Shown here: positions 42,326 through 52,239 of the stretch, piece after piece
Numbering within the stretch: the first letter of the stretch is position 1
How the letters are laid out: each line of letters begins with the position of its first letter
Made by a program: the position numbers and the translations under genes
The notes under the pieces: model-generated
What the model saw: only the letters and a program-made list of their open reading frames with translations
Told to the model about the DNA's origin: nothing
Databases searched by the model: none
From: Perkinsus olseni
Lineage: Eukaryota; Perkinsozoa; Perkinsida; Perkinsidae
Length of the DNA: 64,000 nt
NCBI GenBank assembly: GCA_013115135.1
Contig: JABANP010000154.1
Span: forward strand, 1-64,000
Reading direction: 5' to 3'

Positions 42326-43437
42326 TCCTCCTCAACAGCTGTTATTCATTGCTAAGTTTTCCCATGTTGTTAATGACGATGTGCATGATGATGTTATGTG
42401 CTGCTACTTCTTGTGTCAGCTCAAGTCAAGAGGGATGATGTCGGTCCAATCGTCCTCGCTGGTGAACTAGGGGGAAGATGATGCTTCACATTTGTCTACT
42501 TCGCTTCTTCGATACTTCTACTTCGCCATACTCCTTTCGGGGGATCTATTCCTCAATCTCTACCCACTGAACTACCGTGGCTCCTCGCACTAGCAATGAG
42601 TCATAGCTAACGGCGACTGAATCGTTCATTTGCCAACCACGGAGGAGAGCAAACGTCGATACATATACGACGATAGCGGAGTAGATGCGCTTCCCTTTGG
42701 GTTGTCTGACGTGGGTTCATCACTTCAAGAGGTGGAAATCTATACTGCCGTTCCAAGAGGAACAGCATCCTGCGCTTCGAAACGGCCATGGTAGCATTGA
42801 CGACAACCACCGGAGGTCTGCACAACCAACCAGGGTTAGCAAACCTTGGCATGGCTGGGGAACCAACGCATACGCGAGGGGTTAGCTCTAGCTCAGGGAA
42901 ACAAGCCATTAGAGTTCATTGGCCTTGAGAATCCAAGCAGAGGTTCATGAAGACTACGAGTAGGGTTCTGTAGAGGCGTCGGTCGATGCAGAAGTGGGGG
43001 ATTGCAGTTGAAGTCACGATCGTTGTGACCTACTCTTGAAGAAAGCAAAAAAAGCAGGAAAACGCGGAGATACAGCGAAGAACGTTCCGCACAGCCCGCC
43101 CGCGAAGCCCGCGAATTAGAAGTTACCATCATAAAACTGTATTGAAGCGCCTCCCGAGTGGATATCGTAGCGGGTGATGACGCCAAGAAACGCACTCATA
43201 CTAGGATTTATCCGACTGCGTAGTGGAGCCGTTGCGGGGGATAAACGTCTGTTGAAGAACCTTCGAGGAAGACTCGCAACCGACAGCATCGGTTGACTCG
43301 GGCGAACATGGTCCTTCGTTCTATCCCAGGCTGGGACAAATTTCACAAAAGGAAAAATGGCGCGTGGGGGAGTACCACTCCACCCGTAATCATGCGTGAA
43401 CTTTAGATGATTGCACTGTGGTACCCATTAAGTGGTA
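42326..43437. other. Intergenic, no gene seen
   Basis: Several frames of 60-100 codons exist on both strands but none has protein-like features or a paralog. A G-rich hairpin-prone stretch lies near 43080-43115. Confidence 0.4.
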
Positions 43438-43730
43438 GAGCCGGGTGTGTAGCGAGCACCTGTAACCCATGCGGGGGCGAGATCTGTGTGAATGGCGTGT
43501 CGTGCCGAGAGTCGGTCGGAGATCAGCAGCCCATCCCAAGGGGCCACTAAGTTCGGGTGGGTAGGCGGAAGTCATCACATCCGAACATCCGAAGTCGCGG
43601 GCACTGGCTAAGGCTGGGAACAGAGCAGGCAATACCGCGCGGTGGAACCGGTGAGGGTGGATAACGGCTGAGAGATCGACACTCTAGGCAATAACAACGA
43701 CATGCCAAACACAAAGATCGTTTTTGTCAT
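43438..43730 (-). repeat. R repeat, copy 8 (inverted)
   Basis: Nearly complete core in minus orientation. It ends at GTTTTTGTCAT and is followed within 200 bp by the start codon of the coiled-coil gene, so it may overlap that gene's promoter region. Confidence 0.85.
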
Positions 43731-43921
43731 TTGCGTCCATTTTACATTTTACATTTGCATCTGGCATGACGTGGCATTTAGATCGACGTGGTTTGATAAT
43801 CAATCTTTGATTCTCCGGGCACTGCGGATCTGGCGCAACAGCAACACGGTTCAAGCGAATGGTCACATTTTCACTCCGATTTTGGCTTGGAAGCAACGAA
43901 TATTAAAGTGCTCCATTTTTG

Positions 43922-45162
43922 ATGGTTTCGCCAAACGCCAACTCGATCGCTAACTCCCAAGATCGCGTGCTCCGAGCAGTGGAGAACTACTATAAGGTTA
44001 GTGGTTCCAGCCAACCAGAGGCTTACAAAATTCGTTCTGAAGAGGATGGTCTGAACGGTGGAGCTTTGGATGAGCCCGCCATTATGGCGACCAACGAACG
44101 AGGGGCCTCGCCACCCGTGACCTCCGAAGACGTCGACACGCTCTCATCAAACAACGCGGACTTGAACGTGTTAGGGCAAGAGCTACTCCCACGATTGCTG
44201 AGGATGCAGAAAGGATTATTAGGGGACCTCGACAGGCACAAGCGGATGGGTGGGGGGCTGAGGTGGAGATTACGTGCGTTGGAAGCTCGGCTCAAGGAAA
44301 AAGATTCCCTGATAAAAGAACTCAGTGATAATGTCAAGGAACTGAGTGATGGGCGAGATGCGGTTGTTATGAGAATGAGGAAGGAAGTGCTCCGCCTTCA
44401 ACAAGAGGTAGAGAGCAGACGAAGAGCACAGAGAGTAAGTCTGATTCACCATCCGGTTATGATCATTGCCGCTTGACCTATTCCACGCCTCAGCTGAATG
44501 TTCTCAGGGCCCACCAATAGAGAGGAGTACCGTCCAGCTATGCCTTGGCTTCACAGACGAGTAAGTCTGATCCCTTCATCACCGCTTGTGATTTGCTTTA
44601 CGCAACACATCATCATTTTATTCCCTGTCCTCTGAGCTCAGCCATCGCGGGATCACGCCGAGTTAGTCTTTTTTAGGTTGCAGAGCCTCGCATCAACTCC
44701 CGCGGAAGAGTTTACGGATTCGACCCTCGCGGATATCCGGAATGCCGCAAGAGCACTGGACCATCAATTACGGTAACCCACCATCGCAAGGGTTTTCTCA
44801 ACCAGCGGCGGCCTCGGCCTTTGGGGCAACGGCAGTGCCGGTCCGGCACCGTACAAGCTGCATGCCGTGTGTTCGTGCGTGCACCCCTACTATGAACTAT
44901 GCGGCCGTGATCGAGGCTGTAACTGCCTCACGTAAATCCGGCAGACTCCCCGTCTTCTTGTCTCAGCTGGCCATCTTGTAAAGCTACGCGTGACTATGTC
45001 GTGGCTTCCTTTCAGGACCTCCGTACCCCAAACATCGCCATAGAGGAAATTGTGACACTTCGCATCCCTCCATGCTCAGTGTTAAGTATCCATCTAGAAT
45101 TGCGGATTGAGTACCAACAGTCGGAATTTCGACTCTTCAAAGCGGCGCCTTACGATGAGTGA
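43922..45162 (+). CDS. Coiled-coil protein, four or more exons
   Basis: Exon 1 (43922-44434) starts at ATG (MVSPNANSIANSQDR), then a glutamate-rich part and a long coiled coil (ALEARLKEKDSLIKELSDNV ... RKEVLRLQQEVESRRRAQ). Exon 2 (44508-44560, GPPIERSTVQLCLGFTD) and exon 3 (44677-44772, LQSLASTPAEEFTD) join in phase. A further open stretch to 45162 (DLRTPNIAIEEIVTL) does not fit the phase of exon 3, so an exon between 44773 and 45015 is probably missed; a cysteine-rich candidate lies at 44808-44930. No family recognised; such proteins often serve in the cytoskeleton or membrane tethering. Confidence 0.6.
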
Positions 45163-45545
45163 AAACTACCGATTGCCACTTTCATCGTATGTGTTGGCTG
45201 TTTCTGGCACCTACACCTAGTTGGCTCACCGAGCGGCGGTTGCGGCGATGTGAACGCGACGATCATGGTTGCTTTTTCGCGTTGTATCCCCGTTAAACCC
45301 TCGGAGGGACTAGGGAACCAGACACCTTGTTTTTTTTTGTAGGCAACACACAAAGCATGCAATACATGCAGCTACTCTCAACGGAGCCGCGACTTCAGAT
45401 CGACAACTCACAATCATCGCTCGCTGCCGACTAGTGATAGTATGTAACTGAGCATTAACCACATTCTCCCATGCACAAGTGACCCCCTATGGACCGCCCG
45501 AGCAGATGCAAGCTCAGAAGGCCACAGAGGGGCACGGTGATAGTC

Positions 45546-46631
45546 TTACATGAACAGCTGAATGATGTCGATGTAAAGCGACATGGCCGCAAAGCAATAG
45601 TCATCCAGAGAGAAGCTGTACTTATTGTGCTTGCCCCCAGCTATCAACTGCGTATCGTACACCAGATACATAGAGAATATGAGAGCTCCGATACCTGTCA
45701 CCGTAGAGTGAGGAGAGACACGAGAGTTGGACTCACCAGCGTATACTTTATGAAGGACTGGAGTGCTCCCAAAGAAGAGAAACATGAGCCCGAATAACGC
45801 TAATACAAGAGTCGCCACGAAGAGGTAGGGACCCATGCCTGAGACGCTATAAGGCGAACAATAGAAGATCAGTGGTTACCAGTGAAATCGTGCTTGGTTT
45901 GGAACGCGTAGGCAGTGAGCCCCATGACAACAATAGCAACAATTCCGACAGCGAGGAGAATCTGATCAACGTCGATGGGCAACGACGAGGGACCGTCGAG
46001 TCTACGGAATTGATGTCGTAGCGGGAGGTGATGATGCCAACCATGAAGCCCTCGGCAGCAGTGAAGATAGTAAGTACTATGTAGTTGGTCGGGTATCTGA
46101 CGTTCTCAAGGGTAACGACACTTCGGCTGTTCAATAGAAAATCTCTGAATGTTAAAACCGCTCCCAGGACCGCCTTTGGCACGTCAAATTCAATCCTGGG
46201 AGCGCTCCTGGAATTCAGGGGAGATAGTCTATTGAACACCCTCACTGATACCAAATCTCGCCCTACTTCCGCATGATGGAAGGTGCGCACATAATGGCGA
46301 TCATGATGCCCAGAGTGAGGAAAACGCTAAGGTAAACCAGCGCCACTGTCTTCGGGCCGACGAACTTTTCGGGGTAGCTGACACGAGAGAGACTCGAAGG
46401 AATAGAGGATTATAAAGTTGTAGTTACAGGGCGAAGGGAACAGCGATGGCCGCTGTGACGATCAATTGGACGGCCAGAATGCTGTACACCTGACGGTACA
46501 GGTTGGTCGACGCTGGGAAGAGGGTTGAGACAAACCTTTCTTATGAAGTTATGTCGCACATAAGTCGGAATGCCCTCAACTATCTGGTCACTGGGGTAGA
46601 ACTGGGAATCTTCGTAACCTGTGAATGACAT
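45546..46631 (-). CDS. TMBIM/LFG (Bax inhibitor-1 family) membrane protein, seven exons
   Basis: Multi-pass membrane protein of the TMBIM family; members leak calcium from ER or Golgi and restrain cell death in animals and plants. Exons 46536-46631, 46428-46489, 46267-46377, 46006-46096, 45880-45961, 45737-45838 and 45546-45694 sum to 693 nt, 230 residues, all in frame. Family signatures: VRHNFIRKVYSILAVQLIVT at the N-terminus, YPTNYIVLTIFTAAEGFMVG, YAFQTKHDFT, and the C-terminal SMYLVYDTQLIAGGKH plus YCFAAMSLYIDIIQLF. Six further membrane helices are evident. Introns are 46, 50, 170, 44, 41 and 42 nt. The ATG at 46629-46631 begins a short cytosolic head (MSFTGYEDSQ). Confidence 0.95.
46097..46266 (-). 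repeat. Inverted-repeat element filling a TMBIM intron
   Basis: This 170-nt intron, in a gene whose other introns are 41-50 nt, is mostly an imperfect inverted repeat. Arms contain TGTTCAATAGA-TATCTC...CTGAAT and CGCTCCCAGGA in one direction and their complements in the other, with a loop of about 20 nt. Donor GTAGGG and acceptor AACGTCAG give a perfect in-frame join (MRK-YPTNY). Confidence 0.75.
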
Positions 46632-47250
46632 GGGTGAAGTGAAGATACGCCTCTTTGACCTCGAGCTGCCTCCAAGTCGATCGTCCCTCTCCCTATGCTT
46701 CCTGAATTGCGAGACATGTAGCAATTGAACTGATCCAAGAGAGAACAACATAGCGGATAGCTGTAGAGTCAGCACGCGACTATGTACACGTGTATCATAT
46801 AGCTAATTGTCGTCGTTGGGCCGCGACAGCTCCCCTTCCCCTCTCATGTTGAGCTCCCATCCGGATCACGCTACGAGGCGATCCCACAACAACACGCATT
46901 CGAAAACTTGACGAGAAAGTCGCTTTCGAAAGGAGAAGTTATCGGACACCCTTCACTGATCCTGCGGAGGCAAGCTCCACAGGTAACCCTAGGCGGTCAC
47001 CGAACCAGCCTTCTCGAGGCACGCCTACAACTGGTATCAGTGGAAAGCAGTCACAAGGTGGAGTACACCCTTCGTTAGGTCGAATCTCCGCCATACCCAG
47101 TTACTCGATATCTCGTTGTACGCGTGCACACGTGCGTTCCTCAGTAGGCGAGCGAAAACCGGGTCTCAATTGCTGCGTCATTTCTAGTCGATCCCGAATC
47201 TGACACCTTAAATTTCGGGACCTTCTGACTTGCGCACCGTAGTAGGCAAG
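46632..47250. other. Intergenic, no gene seen
   Basis: Divergent spacer between TMBIM (minus) and the small cysteine-rich gene (plus). No motif recognised. Confidence 0.4.
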
Positions 47251-47251
47251 C

Positions 47252-47558
47252 ATGTCTATACTACCTACTATGGCCTGTGCTGCTGCTTGCGGGCGTTTGT
47301 CTGTCGGTTTGGCTGGTCGAGGCCATTGATGAATGTTTCACTTGTGATTCGTGTAATCGACCATGTCTGACACGTATAATTCCGTTTCCACCCAAAAAAC
47401 CATTATGTGTCGTTGGCGGTAGCATTTACCACACTAAAGCCTTTCTTGGGCAGTTCCACTATTATCATTGGTATCATACTGGAGACTCCAACCAGTACTT
47501 CCAGGATAGAATCAACGCGACAACGGGAGTGGTACCGGAGGATGTCCAAGCTCCCTAG
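47252..47558 (+). CDS. Small cysteine-rich secreted protein, start disrupted
   Basis: The frame from 47277 (a GTG) codes for LLLAGVCLSVWLVEAIDECF, a signal peptide and the start of a cysteine-rich domain (CFTCDSCNRPCLT), then a tyrosine- and histidine-rich part to 47558. No ATG is in frame; the only suitable one, at 47252 (MSILPTM), is out of phase by one base within CTACTATGG at 47267-47275. Either an error, a frameshift or an upstream exon explains this. No family recognised. Confidence 0.45.
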
Positions 47559-47699
47559 TAAAAACTCACGGGTGCAGCCAGGGTGCTATTGTGAGGGTAA
47601 AAATCAATATCGTCACGGTAGAGAACTCAGGGAGGGAAGAGCTTTCCTGCTTCATGGAAACCAATCGTCCTATTATACACAAATAAGGCACGGGCTGTA

Positions 47700-48379
47700 G
47701 AGGCCCCATTACCTGCACGCTCGGTACATTCGCTCAAATTTTTGGAAGAGAAAGTTTGTCTCCCAATCAAGGCGACACCATGCATTCACCTTGATCGCTA
47801 CTAGCCCGAAAAATGTGGAAAAAGAGGAATTTTTCGTGTAAAATGTCAGGTAAATTTCACGCGACATGAAAATTTCCTCCGGCACTCAGTCATGAAGTCT
47901 TTCGTTACTTTCAGACCGGACGACTCTCTCGGACCCAGGCCGTGATAGCCTAGATGGCACGACGACAATGTTGTCATCCAAGTGGGGTCCTGATGATCCG
48001 ACCTCCACTAGGCAGCCCGTCGGTGGTTGTAGTGATTTGCTATAGAGGCAGTGCCCAGCCATGGTTCTCTCTCTTTTAGTATGCACTCACAATGCGTCCA
48101 CCCCTAGTGTCGATGACATCGAAAGTGGCGATGCTGACAGTCCGCGGTTGAAGCGAGTCGCTGCTAGGATACCCCAGAGATACTTCCAGATGCAGGAGAG
48201 AATAGATTCGCTGATAAGGAGGCTTGAGGGCATCACAATCAGCAATGCATAGTCGCTTGTGCCTCACATCGTCGAGGCAAAGACAGCGGATTGAAGGAGG
48301 GCATGCTTGGTCCTGTGCGACCGGAAGAAAATACTATTTCGTTGAGAGAAGCGTTGTGCATGAGTAAAGCTGGCTCAGA
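47700..48379. other. No gene seen
   Basis: AT-rich start with AAATTTC/GAAAATTT short inverted repeats at 47828-47880, then undistinguished sequence. A frame of 63 codons at 48061-48252 looks protein-like at its end (RYFQMQERIDSLIRRLEGIT) and might be an exon of the gene pair here, but has no other support. Confidence 0.35.
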
Positions 48380-48568
48380 ATTTTGAGGAGGCGGGTGGGG
48401 GATTGAACAGTGGCAGTGGCTTTCCCCCTGGTATGAGTGTTACTACTACAACTACCCGATACACGGCCCCGACTTATCGAGGATATGTAATAGGGGATGC
48501 TGCGGTAGATGGCGGCAATGTTCTGATAACATTACGACAGCCACTGGGGGAGGAGGCTTTTGAAGGTA
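48380..48568 (+). repeat. Duplicated exon-like segment, copy 1
   Basis: 189 bp nearly identical to 51091-51279, with four differences seen by eye. The segment runs from an acceptor-like TTGAACAG to a donor-like GAAG/GTACTC and is open in one frame (PPGMSVTTTTTRY, YRGYVIGDAAVDGG, TLRQPLGEEAFEG). It is probably one exon of a duplicated gene. Confidence 0.75.
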
Positions 48569-49625
48569 CTCGTAGAAGGGCATAGGGAGGGCTGCGGCCA
48601 GTATCTTGCAACTCTCTATTGCTCTCAGCTTCGCACGCTTCTTGGTAACAATCCCACGCTGGGAGGAACGTCCTGAGCGAAATTACCACGCAGAGTCTAT
48701 GCGCACGAAGGAAACTGTGCGCAGCAGGATGACCACTCGGCAGTGGTTCGAAGTAGTTCATTGCTAGCGCTAGAAACGAGCTAGCAGAAGAGGAAGAGAG
48801 AAGCTCCCAATGGTTGTCAACCATTGCAGAGTCATGGTTGTGATTTTGTGGCGGATGCGGGCTCGTCCCGTCCCTCCGCTACCTGGCCCTTGAGTTAAGA
48901 TACCAGAAGTTTCGATTTGACCCAGGCTTGGTATGGAGTCAGGCGGTCCTCTAGTGTCCAACTGAACAGTGGTGGCCGTCGCTGTTACGCGGTTGGAGGC
49001 TCTGGCGCTGATGAATACTGAGTCGCGTCAGAGCAAAGCAACGCGCTGTTTACAATCTCAACCTCTGCGTCATGAGAACTTGGCTTAAAGCAAATGATGA
49101 ATTCCTCGCAGACGGCGAGTCGCCGCTCCTTCTATGCACAGCATCATTCTTTGGAGCATGCCATTCTGGCAACAGTAAGAGGCGCACCACTGAACCCGAC
49201 GCGCGATGCGTCAGCTATTTCCGAGCACGGAGGTTCAACGTCTCAGCTTTGGTATGGTATCGGGGCCTAGTGGGCCCCTCGTGTAGCTCAGGAGACGGAA
49301 TGACGAATTACTACGTTCTTTCGAAGGTCTCCTTGCTTCGAACGCGTGGGTGAGCGTAATGGTAAGTCTGTATGCGTCGCGTGCTGCGTTGACCGCACAA
49401 TTTCCTTGACGCCTCCCGCTCGCCTCGAGTGAGTGGCCTCTTCGGGCAGCATTTTAATTTTCCTCCGAATCCTCGCTCTTTCTATTCGGGTCTCTCATCG
49501 GACAACCACCAAGGTCCGGACGGTCACTTCTCATGAGCAGTAGTGGAACTCTCTTTCTCACTGTGGGAATCCCACAGAACGACCGGGAGTAGCGGACACA
49601 AATTTGCAGGGTTGATTCTACCTGG
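48569..49625. other. No gene resolved
   Basis: Contains short frames on both strands, none convincing. A probable 5' exon of the gene that follows lies somewhere in this stretch. Confidence 0.35.
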
Positions 49626-50450
49626 TTGGAGCCAGTTCCTCAAATGGCAGCCAAACAGCTCCTAGTCGCAGCTGCCACGCTGAAGAAGTCGCTGAACCCT
49701 TACAATTGGTTTGCCTCGCAACCCATCCATCATCCGGAATTCCCTCCATTAACTGCTCAGCAGCTTCTGGTAGAAAGCAATGGCGCTAGCTGCTTTTACG
49801 GCCGTGGTGAAGTCATGAGCCCCTACCGGCAATCGTTGTCGATTGAAGTTGAGCTGCGACAAAGGTCTCCGAGCACTGAAGATCGTGTGCCCCAGGAATG
49901 GTACCCGGAAGGCATTCTCAAGTCACTTGTAAGGCGAGTAAGATGATATGCTTTCTGAATGTTGTTTGTTGTAGTTCCTGGTCTGACGGGTTCGAATTCT
50001 GTGAAAGAATACAACCGCAATTACCCGTATACTTCCATAAAGACCACGTTCCTGTTTAAGGAAGCCCCTCTCATCGACACTGGCACGGACCCGCTGGGAG
50101 ATATTGACGCCTTGACTTACTACAAAGAGCTTAAAAGACTTAACGCGACCGCTAGTAAATTGGCCTTGAAGAATCTCACCGATGGTCAGAAGGAATTGAT
50201 GAGGAAGCACTTGGATGAACTCGGGCAGCATGGGAAGGACACGGCGAACGAGGTGAGGGAAGTGTGCTCGGCTGTAAGGGAGGGTTTGGTGGAGGAATTT
50301 GGGTTGTTTGACAACCTGTGCGAGATAGTTCGTGTAAACTCAAATAAAGCTATCGAGGTTGCCAAGAATGCTGGACGACGGTTTGAAGAGAAAGATGGTC
50401 GAACAATGATCACCCGAGACTTGAGGGGGAAGCGCAAGTTTAGACCCTGA
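49626..50450 (+). CDS. Unrecognised two-exon gene, paralog of 41.6-42.3 kb
   Basis: Exon a (to 49929) reads PHMAAKQLLVAAATLKKSL-like sequence and then FPPLTAQQLLVESNGASCFY ... WYPEGILKSL, matching the exon of the paralog. Exon b (49973-50450) reads EYNRNYPYTSIKTTFLFKEA, DPLGDIDALTYYKEL, VREVCSAVREGLVEEF and a basic end RGKRKFRP. With the obvious GTAAGG donor and TTGTAG acceptor the two exons are one base out of phase, so this copy may be broken or use another splice site. Helical, possibly coiled; no family recognised. Confidence 0.55.
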
Positions 50451-51090
50451 TTGTCCCGGGGTTTTCATGGTTGCTTTTGGTGTACGTGAGTGAAGCTGTG
50501 GATGATGTTAAGTCTTGATACTACTAGTTTTTTGTGTCTAGAAGGCTAAATTGGAAGGGGATTGTGAAGTTCCTGGCTCGGAAGAACTTCAGGGGACACA
50601 CAGGAAGTCTGGGTGGCAGGCTCGTTCCATCTTGGGTGCTGCTGAGCTCGACTGCAAGCTCCCTTTGAGCGAGGAGATACTGTTACTTGGCAGGAAGATG
50701 GATCTGGTGGGGGCAGTCGGGGCAGATGATCTGCCAGTGGAAATCAAGTCTACCAGTGTATAGAAATCGTAGAGGATCGTTGTTTCATCTAAGGTTCTCT
50801 GCTACTTGTATGGAAATTGTAAAAATATGAATATCTATCGTCATTTGATAGAAGTTTTGGCAAGGGTAGCCCTTAAAGGCCATTATGGCGGTTTGGCCGC
50901 AGTTGTAGGTTACAACTTGCGTCAGGGTCACATCTCATGAATGCTGCATTCTACCGTATCAACTCACCTGCGGTGGGCAGGTCATTATGACCATGAAGTG
51001 TGCCTAGGCTCATTCGAAGGAGCCATGCTAGCCGGCTCTGTGAGGCTCTAAGAGTACTTCACTATCACAGCTGTTGTGTTATATTATAGT
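50451..51090. other. Possible exon at 50542-50763
   Basis: After a TGTGTCTAG acceptor the frame KAKLEGDCEVPGSEELQ to IKSTSV* is open for 74 codons. It may be an alternative last exon of the preceding gene or of the gene with the duplicated exon. The remaining sequence shows nothing. Confidence 0.3.
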
Positions 51091-51279
51091 ATTTTGAGGA
51101 GGCGGGTGGGGGATTGAACAGTGGCAGTGGCTTTCCCCCTGGTATGAGTGTCACTACTACAACTACCCGATACAGGGCCCCGGCTTATCGAGGATATGTA
51201 ATAGGGGATGCTGCGGTAGATGGCGGCGATGTTCTGATAACATTACGACAGCCACTGGGGGAGGAGGCTTTTGAAGGTA
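51091..51279 (+). repeat. Duplicated exon-like segment, copy 2
   Basis: Second copy of 48380-48568. Of the four differences, three change the residue (Thr/Arg, Thr/Ala, Asn/Asp) and one is silent. It ends at a donor-like GAAG/GTAATG. Downstream, frames to 51747 (VYEIVTCLRFV, GLEEWSQAWLYYLPQG) may hold later exons. Confidence 0.75.
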
Positions 51280-52239
51280 ATGGTAGTAAGAGGGTGGCCT
51301 TAGGCCACTGGCCTAGCACCGCCGTAGCATACACCGCTGAGCGGCTGAGGTGCTTGGTGGAGGCACACGACTATGGAACCTTAACTTGACGCGAGTAGAT
51401 GGCCGCATGATTGTTGGCTTGAGCCGGAGAACTGACTCCTCCCGAGATTCGGCCAACGGAATTCTTTTTAAGTTTATGGTCCCAGTGGTTCACACGTGCG
51501 CCGCCGCCGGGAGAAGAAATGTTATCATCGGCTTCGAAATCATCTGTCTGGCTCCGTTCGGGTGTACGAAATCGTCACCTGTCTTCGATTCGTACCGCAC
51601 CATTCCCAATTCCCCGTTTCTCTACTCATCGAAGTTGTCTACTGTCATATAGGTCTGGAAGAGTGGTCCCAAGCATGGCTTTACTACCTCCCGCAAGGTT
51701 CAGAGGCCACGGTGGACTATGAGGTACTATGGGCTGGCCATGCTTAACTCACCTTACGGAATATCCTTTCGATTCGACCTCTGCGAATCGTGGTGGGACC
51801 CTAGAAGGTCCAGGCTGCTGTCGATGATGATGAAGACACCTTCCTCATCCCTCAGGTCATGGACATCCTTTCTGTCAACGGCAGAGTGCTGCGCTTACGG
51901 CCGATAGACGGGGTCTTCCAGTGCAGTAGTCGACGGACTTCGTATTATTGATATAAAACCGTACCACGCTCTTGATGCTGTTCTGTAGTTTCTCGCTTCA
52001 ACTGTGGAATTCTCCCGCGTTCTTTCCGTCGGTAAATGGGCGGGGCTGCCAGAACCGAAGCACACTACCATCAAAAGCGCCGGATAGCTGCTTAAGAGAA
52101 CCTCACTGGCCTTAGTGTGTCCTTCACGACGCACAGGAAATAACACCTCCTGACTTGCCGGCATCTCGAGGGTTCGTTGTCCTCGGTGTCCGTGCTCAGG
52201 GTAGCCTCAGGATATTATAGTAGTTGCAGGGGTTTTGGT
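51280..52239. other. Probable 3' exons of an unrecognised gene, then spacer
   Basis: A plus-strand frame at 51496-51747 has a protein-like stretch with alternating hydrophobic residues (SLLIEVVYCHIGLEEW). Gene structure not resolved. Confidence 0.3.
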
